Shown: one piece after another, positions 57,581 to 64,000 of the stretch
Layout of the letters: each line of letters opens with the position of its first letter
Position numbering within the stretch: position 1 is the stretch's first letter
Origin: Lutjanus erythropterus
Taxonomy: Eukaryota; Chordata; Actinopteri; Lutjaniformes; Lutjanidae
Reading direction: 5' to 3'
Assembly: GCA_020091685.1 (NCBI GenBank)
Contig: CM034612.1
Location: 23,831,158 to 23,895,157, forward strand
Length of the DNA stretch: 64,000 nucleotides
Translations under genes and position numbers: made by a program
The notes under the pieces: model-generated
What the model was told of the DNA's origin: nothing
What the model saw: only the letters and a program-made list of their open reading frames with translations
The model's database searches: none

Positions 57581-60135
57581 TTTACAATTTTTTTTTTAAA
57601 TTGTCCTGCAGACAGATGCCAGGTTATTCAATACACACTCACTCTAAACACCACAAGCAACTGGACTGAGATGATCAGAGATGATCAAATGGCGTTAAAA
57701 CTTACGACTCTAGTACAGCCAATAGTGGGTCAGCCTCCACATTCTCCTGCATCTGATTGGCCTGGTCTCGACTAAGGCGAATGATGTCACAAAGCGTTTG
57801 GGATGCATTTGATTGTCTCTGAAACGTAAAGCATTAAATTAGGAAATCTAAAAACAAAAGATGACAGAGTTGCATGTACACAATTATAGCTTCCTTCCCA
57901 GCAGGCCTGGCACTCACCTCCTCATCTTCGCCAGTATGGATGACCTCTGTCAGTCTTTGTACCAACTTCTCCTCATTCAGCCACTTGGGAAAAAACAAAA
58001 CACATAAACAGTGTTAGATACATTTCAGGCTTTTAAAGTCTGGTGTTAACTCATGGGAAGTGCACAAAGACATTTATAGAACTTACATGGAGGACCTCCT
58101 GCCTCAAGGGGGCAGGCTCCACGCAACTGATGAGGCGAAGCAGCAGGTCCATCATGGCAGAGGCGTCAATATGTTTCAGCACCAGACCAATGAAGCCTTC
58201 CTTTTTCTTTAGAAAAGTAATCACCTGCAAAACACAGTGCCCAACACTGGTTAAAAACAGTGCACTGGAAATGCAGAAACTAATCAAATTATTATCAGCT
58301 ATGTAGACATTTGCTTGATCAGTTTAAGGACGTTTTGTGTAAAAAAAAAAAAAGAAGAAGAAGAAGTCAAAATAATGTGAATATTTCATGGTTTCTTTAC
58401 TCATCTCTGACAGTTAACTGAATATCTTTGGGTTGCAGACAAAACAAGACATCTGAGGACGTCGGTTTGGACTCTGATCAAAGGTTAATGAAATACTAAC
58501 GTAATGATAGTGAAAATAGTCATACCAGGAAAGAATTGAAAAATATTAAAAAAAATTTCAATTGACAAGATTATTTAAATGACTCATCGAGAAAATGATC
58601 ATCACATTAATAGACAATGAAAATAAATGTTCGTAGCAACCCTACAGCAGACTGAAGATTTAGTGCTTATTACATGCTCTAATAAAAAAAAAGTAAGTTG
58701 CATGATGTTTTTCACCGTACCTGTTCGGTTTTCCTGGCAATAAGATTGCCGATGGTTTTGCTGAAGAAGCTGGCCAGTAGCGGGTTGAGGGGTGGGTCTT
58801 GCTCCAGGAAGTGATAGAGCATCTCAAGGAGAGACTCTTCTCCGCCCAGCTTATCGTTTATAATGGACACATCTGATGTCAGGAGCTCACAAGCGATGTT
58901 AGGAAACCTTAAAAATAAAACAGAGAATCTCACTAAGAAGGTGTTTTGTTTATTTTTATTTTTATTTATATTTGCTAATGATCTGATGTGTTTAAATGAG
59001 ACCAAAACAAATCCTATTATATTAAATTAAATTTTAACTATTCCTGTTGAGTATTTTCTCTCTTTATATATAAATATGAATTTAATGCATGTTAATCCAA
59101 ATGAATAATAACAAGTGTGCGACATCCCAGACACAAAGAACGGTGGGTTTTAGGTGGAAATGTTTTTTAAGAATTATAAAAATGAAATTAAGCTGAATAA
59201 AGGAATACAACGACAATAATTGTTTTGGTAATATGAACTAGGAACTTAACAACTAAGAGCAAGACCTAAGTTAAGTACATGCTGTCTGGATGTATTCATC
59301 TAATGAAAGTCATGGACATAATTAACACTGAAAAGAGATGGACTACTGCCAAGTCAAAATTGTTGAAAAAGGATCATAAACTGAACTCAATAAGGACCTA
59401 ACTTTGCAGCATTTATTCAAGGTGTCTAGTTTATGGTTTATCAGCTGCTTTTAGGGCTGTTCCCATAAATCAAAGATTCAAATCATTAGTCGGAGACCCA
59501 TCAGTTGACTGGCACTCAAGTCGAAGTCTTTTTTTCTCTGTTCTTTTTTGTCAGACAGTGTGCAGTGTATTTCCCCTGAAGAAGCTGCAGAGAGTGCTCC
59601 TTGCTTTCACAGTTGGGAGTTGATATCCAGCAAAGACCGGAGTTGAACCCATGGCTGCTGCTGAGGACTCGCAGTCTCAGTACATGGGGCAAATGCTCTA
59701 CCAAGTGAGCCATCAAGCCACCTATGTAAACCTTCTTAACAAGGTGTTTGAACTTATTTTGCAAAAGATAACTTAGTACTTCCTGCAGAGCGTTTTATAT
59801 TGTTTAAAACATGACTGGCAGTGGACTAACTATACTGTGCACACCATCCTGAAACCTGTCACTACTCCCTGTCTTCATCTTCTGTCAGTCAGCACTGTGA
59901 AGACTCACTTGAAGCGGCTCCTCTCCTCGAGGTCAGCGGGCGGCTCTGTGGTGATGAGGCTGACCAGCTCCTGCATGCAGTGGTCCTGGGAGAGGAAGAG
60001 GAGCAGCCGACGGTTTTGGGCCTTGCACTCCTGCAGGACATCATCCTCCTCCATCAGCTCTCTCAGCGTCACGTCCTCCCTGTCCAGCAGCTGATCGATG
60101 CGGGAGGTGGTGTGCAAGTCGAACTTCCAAAACAT
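43535..60135 (-). CDS. ppp6r2: protein phosphatase 6 regulatory subunit 2 (SAPS2), complete coding region, 22 coding exons
   Basis: SAPS-family subunit that binds the PP6 catalytic subunit and directs it to substrates (family knowledge). Coding exons from the start: 60135-59909, 58907-58721, 58224-58087, 57983-57918, 57818-57706, 57234-57121, 56484-56358, 56041-55889, 53461-53237, 53090-53026, 52774-52659, 52570-52485, 51277-51197, 51064-50967, 50735-50678, 49465-49338, 48883-48759, 48271-48127, 46932-46844, 46667-46487, 45067-44960, 43583-43535. They join in one frame to 892 residues plus TGA (human about 966). The start [11 protein letters not shown] is chosen because it is the family N-terminus and sits in a near-perfect Kozak context, GCCACCATG. 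The last residues, NGPV, match the human C-terminus as I recall it. PPP6R1 or PPP6R3 are less likely given the tail sequence and the sbf1 neighbour. Confidence 0.95.
43584..44959. other. ppp6r2 intron 21 with degenerate A-rich tandem repeat
   Basis: About 44015-44475 consists of loosely repeated AGACATAAAAGA, GATGTAACAAGAC and AAAAAAGATG units with no fixed period. No exon is supported. Confidence 0.6.
45068..46486. other. ppp6r2 intron 20, nothing recognised
   Basis: AT-rich. Short GAAA/CTTT runs at about 45650-45665 and 45730-45745 are the only repeats noticed. Confidence 0.4.
46933..48126. other. ppp6r2 intron 18 with a dispersed repeat copy
   Basis: About 47460-47530 carries GCTGGAAATGCTTGAAAATGC and CTTGAATTTCATTTT, a copy of the family also at 16685-16820 and 61260-61330. 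About 47125-47215 (GTTGTGACAGTATGC...) resembles common fish repeat ends. No exon seen. Confidence 0.45.
48376..48757. mobile_element. non-autonomous Tc1-like element in ppp6r2 intron 17, touching the splice donor
   Basis: The left end is TACAATTCAAAACAAAAGTT followed by TGGACACAC. The right end is GTGTCCAAACCTTTGACTGA followed by CACTGTA. The pair is the classic fish Tc1-like terminus (TACAGTG...AAAGTTTGGACAC) in inverted orientation, flanked by TA at 48376-48377 and 48756-48757. It fills about 380 of the 487 intron bases. No transposase can be read. Confidence 0.85.
49338..53090 (-). CDS. ppp6r2: ppp6r2 coding exons 10-16: end of SAPS domain and acidic region
   Basis: Residues 451 to about 660. 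Blocks: [19 protein letters not shown] (exon 10); [20 protein letters not shown] (exon 11); [20 protein letters not shown] (exon 12); [20 protein letters not shown] (exon 13); [20 protein letters not shown] (exon 14); [15 protein letters not shown] (exon 15); [20 protein letters not shown] followed by DIWEEKEM (exon 16). They are collinear with human PPP6R2, including the acidic EEEEDIWE patch. The runs of serine and acid residues look like casein-kinase-type sites (inference). Confidence 0.94.
49466..50677. other. ppp6r2 intron 15 with small inverted repeats
   Basis: About 49886-49992 holds TCTCAAAATAATGA and its reverse complement TCATTATTTTGAGA, a small hairpin-forming repeat of a type common in fish. 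The rest is unrecognised. Confidence 0.5.
51278..52484. other. ppp6r2 intron 12, nothing firmly recognised
   Basis: Near 51545 TAGGGCTGTACCAGATG resembles hAT-type MITE ends. An open frame at 52155-52478 has no homology known to me and lies on the antisense strand. Confidence 0.4.
53237..60135 (-). CDS. ppp6r2: ppp6r2 coding exons 1-9: SAPS helical repeat region
   Basis: Residues 1-450. In order: [20 protein letters not shown] and [18 protein letters not shown] (exon 1); [19 protein letters not shown] and [16 protein letters not shown] (exon 2); [19 protein letters not shown] and [18 protein letters not shown] (exon 3); [16 protein letters not shown] (exon 4); [17 protein letters not shown] (exon 5); [14 protein letters not shown] (exon 6); [19 protein letters not shown] (exon 7); [20 protein letters not shown] (exon 8); [19 protein letters not shown] (exon 9). 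These are the conserved SAPS blocks that bind PP6. Exon 9 ends in a proline/serine-rich variable insert. The intron before exon 9 is 2.4 kb. Confidence 0.95.
53520..53895 (+). repeat. dispersed repeat family C, copy 2, ppp6r2 intron 8
   Basis: Starts near TTAAAGGAGCAATATGTAGCC (53531-53551) and shares the 53610-53885 part with 37585-37895. The start has the TTAAAGG form of percomorph MITEs. Confidence 0.75.
53896..55888. other. ppp6r2 intron 8, remaining part
   Basis: Minus-strand open frames at 54521-54790 and 54936-55202 lack conserved motifs and splice support. Two near-copies of AAAACTTTTGATGATCATGAATC-type sequence (about 55180-55205 and 55330-55355) are a small direct duplication. Confidence 0.4.
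57548..57579. repeat. (ATT)n microsatellite in ppp6r2 intron 5
   Basis: About ten uninterrupted ATT units. Confidence 0.95.
59526..59723 (-). mobile_element. tRNA-derived SINE
   Basis: The minus strand shows a tRNA-like head with box A TGGCTCACTTGG (59712-59701) and box B GGGTTCAACTCC (59650-59639). A tail follows and ends in an A-rich tract (plus-strand TTTTTTTCTCTG at about 59530). Degeneracy and the tail exclude a working tRNA. It lies in ppp6r2 intron 1, same strand as the gene. Confidence 0.75.
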
Positions 60136-60143
60136 GGTGGCCG
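60136..60143 (-). other. ppp6r2: ppp6r2 leader bases before the start codon, with candidate acceptor
   Basis: The minus strand reads TCCCCCATCCCAG, then CGGCCACC, then ATG. The pyrimidine-rich stretch ending in CAG is a plausible 3' splice site only 8 bases before the start. Another possible acceptor (GACCCAG) lies slightly further upstream. Confidence 0.45.
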
Positions 60144-60804
60144 CTGGGATGGGGGACACAGCCCTGGGTCACAGGACAGCAGAGTGATGAGGGAGAGAAG
60201 GGGGACACAGGGAGGTCCGGCAGCCAGAACAATGAAAGAAAGGGATAGGAAAGGGAAGGGAAGAGTGGACGCGTAGCCGGGGAGGGAAGCAGAGGAAAGA
60301 ATTTATGTAAACAAAGATGTAAACTACAGGATTAAACTAATAGTAGCTACTTCAACAAAGCACTATCTCTTGCTGTATGTCCTGACAGGAACTGCAAAAT
60401 TATTCTCTTCTAAACAGTGTTTCTGAATCACATTAATTAACACAGTATACCAATTTGCATTAATGTAGGGCATTGTGGCATTGTATAGACTGATGAATTT
60501 AAGACTTTACTAAGATTTTCATAGGATTTTGTAATAGGAACAACAACATAGTTCTATAGCCCTCTATTAGAGGTTGACTGATATTGTGACATGGAAGTGA
60601 TGTCTTCAGTCACTAATCAAACCATATTCCAAATGTAAATATGGAATTGAATACATCTATTGGAAACTCAGTGTAATCAAAATACAATATTATTTACAAT
60701 AAAGAGAACAGCTGGATTGATTTGGTAAAGATAAACATAGTCATACATCACACATACAACTGAATAAAGATGCAAATATCATAGAGCAAAGTGTTCACAC
60801 ATAC

Positions 60805-60974
60805 CAGTGGATGAAATGTGGATATCTTTAATCAGACCTCCCCCACGGGCAGGCAGGCATTTGTGTTTGTGCAGACGACAGAGAGTGTGCTGAGGCCTGG
60901 CATTTATCAGCATGGGTCTCCTCTTAAAACGCAGGCCTCTTTAGGAGATGAGACGCTGAGAGGCTCACCATAAC
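60805..60974 (-). other. ppp6r2: probable ppp6r2 5' leader exon
   Basis: On the minus strand a T-rich tract and TCGTGCAG precede 60974, and a GTATGTGTG donor follows 60805, bounding 170 bases. It contains a 15-codon upstream ORF (ATG at 60971-60969). A second ATG further on stays open to the donor and would read in frame into the main start if the exon joins the acceptor at 60144. The exon is inferred from splice signals and position only. Confidence 0.45.
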
Positions 60975-62365
60975 CTGCACGACACAAAAAACAGCAGATA
61001 GAATTAATCAGCTGTTCAACATGATTTAAGTTCACCTTGTGTTAACATACCATTCAGATTTAATTTTACATCTGTGCAAATACTGTACGTGAATGCATAT
61101 ATGACAAGTTATGATGTATGTTTTACACCACTGTGAAGTTGTGAAGGTTTGGTTTGGTATGCAGTTTCCTCGGTTCAGTACGCACTGTGACCCAAACAGC
61201 TTGTTTCTGTCTACATACTCCCATGTGCAGAACACAGGGTTCTTACCCCTTTTCTGAAGTCAAATTCCAGCACTTGTAAAGTGCTTTCAAGGTACATTTT
61301 CAAGCTTTTCTAGCTCCTTACAACTGTGGTAAATGACATATTTATATTCATATACATGCTCAAAATGTTTAACTCAGATGTTATTGTGCTATAAACAACC
61401 AAAATTATGTTCCATGACAGCATTCTACAGAAGAGTGGCAAATTAAAGGAAAACACGATAAAGTTTCATGTTTCCAAATGTGTCACCTGTCTGTGAGTAA
61501 ACTTGGCGTCCAATTAAAACTGCAACAATAAATTGGGTATTGGTTGATAACTACATTAAAGCTAGGGTAGGCAACACTGTTTTGGTATCTTTTAGCAATA
61601 GTTATATAGTATTCTCTAAGCATAATGTAAATCAAGTGGTCTGAGACAAACAATAGGTTTCTGCACCTCATCATGGCTCTGTTTTCAGCCTTTAGGGAAT
61701 CTGGCCTGTGACAGTAGACTTAAACCAATGACAGGTCAGCTCAGACCAATGTGTTACTATTGGCTGTTCTTCTTATGCAGATTCATGTGCCCATCCCTTT
61801 GGTGGAAGTGAAGAGCTAGAATCACTGGTGGACAGTGCCGCTGGAAGAGTAGCTATTCCAGGCAACAACTCCCTACACTGCTAAACAACCCAAAAAAGGA
61901 AGACACAATTAGCAAAGAGAGCATCTAAAAGACAGTTGGACAACAAACTGAATAAGACACGTATTAATATCGGTAGAGCGTTTCAGAAATGGAGAGAACT
62001 ACAGGATCGTATAGGTCTGCAATTGGATTTGGAGTTGGCCACTCTTCTCCTGGACAGGTAAGCTGCTAAGCGAATAACCCTGTAATATTCTGTAGAGTGT
62101 CCTGTAGAGCAAGGACAACCAACAATACTGGAAAAATACTGACCAGAGGCTGGACACATCCAGCTAGCCCTGACCCTCACAAAGATGTTTTTGTTTTTAT
62201 TGTAAAAACTGCTGTCACGCTTGTAAATATTTTTGTGTGATAATATAGTTATTTTTGAATGTAATAAAAGTGTAACCCAAGTTAGCTGCATATTTCTTTA
62301 CGCATAGTATTGACACTCTGGCTGCTATGTGAACAAAAGACGCAATACAACGCTATCCTTCAATG
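60975..62365. other. ppp6r2 leader intron, repeat fragments only
   Basis: A family copy at about 61255-61330 (CCAGCACTTGTAAAGTGC, TTTTCAAGCTTTTCTAGC). A segment beginning TTAAAGCTAGGGTAGGCAAC at 61556 resembles fish MITE starts. No exon is supported. Confidence 0.45.
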
Positions 62366-62890
62366 GATTTATTTAAAGAATCACATAAAAAAACAAAAAA
62401 CAATGGCATCAACAAGTAAACAATAAAATAATAATAATGAGAAAGCAGTAGCAGTGAAACACACAACTAAAATTTAAACATACACGAGGAAACTATTTAC
62501 AATTCTGTTTCTCATTATGTAATGGGGGGGCAGGGGGTCAAGGCCTTCATGGGATAAAGCCCACATAGTTGTGGTGGAGGTCAGGGTGGGTGTCTTGAAT
62601 CCACCAGACACAACAGCTTGGAGTAACTATTCTGTTGCCTCTAAGTAAACCTTTATCAAGGATGTAGAGGTCCATGTGAGGTAGCAGGGAAATTTAGTGT
62701 TGTGGTGACTGACCACAACGTCAATGGGCATTTCCCTGTACCTCAAGCAGACACATCACTCAACTTGGGTGGGGCGCTGGCCCAGAGAACCTGGAAGAGG
62801 AGCGCTGGCCAGTATATCCAAAACAAGGCTGGGGTCCCTCAAGAGACACCTCTCGAGTAGATCCTGACATTGCTGGAGCCTCGATTGAAT
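62366..62890 (-). pseudogene. broken P2X7-intracellular-domain-like sequence
   Basis: The minus strand encodes LQQCQDLLERCLLRDPSLVL (about 62800-62880), then a stop where a tryptophan is expected before CVC and REMP. After a frame change come PHMDLYILDKG and GNRIVTPSCCVWW with IQDTHPDLHHNYVGFIP (about 62545-62690). The cysteine/GNR-V-PSCCVW/D-YPD---YTGF pattern is that of the P2X7 cytoplasmic zinc-binding domain, which fish genomes carry in many copies outside P2RX7. At least two in-frame stops and one frameshift are seen. AATAAA at 62373-62368 fits its old 3' end. Confidence 0.65.
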
Positions 62891-63659
62891 TCTGGCCAGA
62901 AAAGACAGTAAGTCAGGGAAATATTATTATTTATTGTAAGCCCTACATAATGATACCTATGCGACATGAAGTAATGTTATATGTTCAGACACCTGTTCAG
63001 TCGCAAGCCAGCATGCTTGAATGTCCTAGACTCTTCTCATCTTTGCCTAGAGGAGCCTCACGCTGAGGTTGTCCTCTGCTCCAGCCAGACCCTCTGCCAC
63101 AGCCACATCCATGGCCCCTGGCTCACCCCCTCCCTCTGCCCAGTCCACTTCTGGTCTCTGGTTGCTGTTCCGGGACAAAAAAGTCACTGGAATCAGTGCT
63201 GCTCTGTTGGTAATATATGCAACAAGTGTGAGGTAACACATTTTCAGATTATGACAAACATCGGCTTGGTCTTATGTAATTTCAAAGGTGTGTCTATGCC
63301 AATCAGACACTAAACAGGACATTAACATTAGCAGGCCATTTCTTGTTTACACTGAGCGACTGCTACAAAGTCTGCGCTGTCAGCCAAGACAGATAGCAAT
63401 GCAATACATTGAGCTAACCCACACCGTTTCAAAAGTATACCTTGTCATTTCGCCAATAAACAGTATCTTGTATTTGTTATAAAGGTATAACTAGCAATAC
63501 CAGATATATCAGCTAACGTTAGCTAAGACTACTCTAGCTTTTGTATTCTTCAGTCTCTATCATTATTTTACACTAGCATAAATACTATTTGCTGTTCATT
63601 CATGTACTCCAAGTTATTCACAGTACCTTTTTGTGGATTGTGAAAACAGTCTCTCTTAC
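62891..63659. other. ppp6r2 leader intron, distal part
   Basis: A minus-strand open frame at 63047-63241 contains a glycine/alanine-rich run (EGGGEPGAMDVAVAEGLAGA). It could be the 5' part of the adjacent P2X7-like copy, but nothing proves this. A minus-strand acceptor-like TTTCTGGCCAG sits just before the pseudogene's coding blocks. Confidence 0.35.
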
Positions 63660-63800
63660 CTGTGGCACCGAAATGATTACTGAAAATTTTGCAAAGTGGC
63701 CCGACGCACCCCGGTAGTGGTTTGCTGGCGATCGCCTCGAGAAAATGCTGTGTACGCACATGAAACGTGAGCATCTGCCCCTGCGTGTCTGGAGGGAGGG
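63660..63800 (-). promoter_or_regulatory. ppp6r2: candidate ppp6r2 first exon and promoter-proximal CpG-rich patch
   Basis: On the minus strand this region is locally richer in CpG (TCGGG, GCGTCG, GGCGATCGCC, CTCGAGG) than the rest of the window. It ends in a perfect donor, CACAG followed by GTAAGAGAG, at 63660/63659. It fits a noncoding first exon of ppp6r2 about 3.5 kb upstream of the coding start. The 5' limit is arbitrary. It could instead belong to another gene or to a transposon. Confidence 0.35.
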
Positions 63801-64000
63801 GCTCAGGATGGAGAAAACGAAACGTTACTCAGATGACACTCAACAATCAACCATTTTCAGGCTTTCTATCTACTACAGCTGTAATTGGCAACTATTTTTT
63901 TTATAATTTTCAGTCTTTTTTTTGTATAATAAAAGAAATTCAAAATTCTCTGATTTCAGCTTCTTAAATGCGATTAATATTTTTTTCTTTACTCATCTCT

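Noticed and set aside
59526..59723. Functional tRNA gene
   Set aside because: A and B boxes are present but the acceptor stem is degenerate and a long A-rich tail follows, so it is a SINE.

Overview
This is a vertebrate nuclear window, almost certainly from a ray-finned (probably percomorph) fish. Exons are short and GC-richer and sit in AT-rich introns with GT-AG boundaries. Microsatellites and teleost-type mobile elements are dense: Tc1-like remnants, AAAGGG-ended MITEs, a tRNA-headed SINE, and BEL/Pao and LINE tails. No bacterial-type gene, operon, CRISPR array or functional RNA gene was seen.

Two protein genes face each other tail to tail. On the plus strand, 7459-31762 holds the last 32 coding exons of sbf1 (SET-binding factor 1, also MTMR5), a DENN/GRAM/pseudophosphatase/PH protein. 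The exons join in one frame into 1581 residues, and only about the first 300 residues lie left of the window. On the minus strand, 60135-43535 holds the whole coding region of ppp6r2 (SAPS2, a protein phosphatase 6 regulatory subunit): 22 coding exons, 892 residues. Two probable 5' leader exons lie at 60805-60974 and from 63660 upward. As I recall, human SBF1 and PPP6R2 are convergent neighbours in 22q13.33, which supports both names.

Layout. 1-7458: flank or intron upstream of the first visible sbf1 exon, with transposon debris. 7459-31762: sbf1 exons, with MITEs in the longer introns. 31763 to about 35500: probable sbf1 3' UTR. About 35500-43046: intergenic repeats, including a broken BEL/Pao fragment and a nested MITE pair. 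43047-60135: ppp6r2 3' UTR and coding exons. 60136-63800: ppp6r2 leader and first introns, with a broken P2X7-intracellular-domain-like sequence.

The two proteins are not known to share a pathway. One is a catalytically dead myotubularin relative that scaffolds phosphoinositide phosphatases and acts on Rab GTPases. The other targets the PP6 catalytic subunit. I found no new multi-gene system. The observations most worth checking are a ppp6r2 splice donor partly supplied by a Tc1-like element end, an intronic sbf1 array of about 18 perfect splice-donor hexamers, UG-repeat tracts at several sbf1 3' splice sites, and several stop-free sbf1 introns whose lengths are multiples of three.
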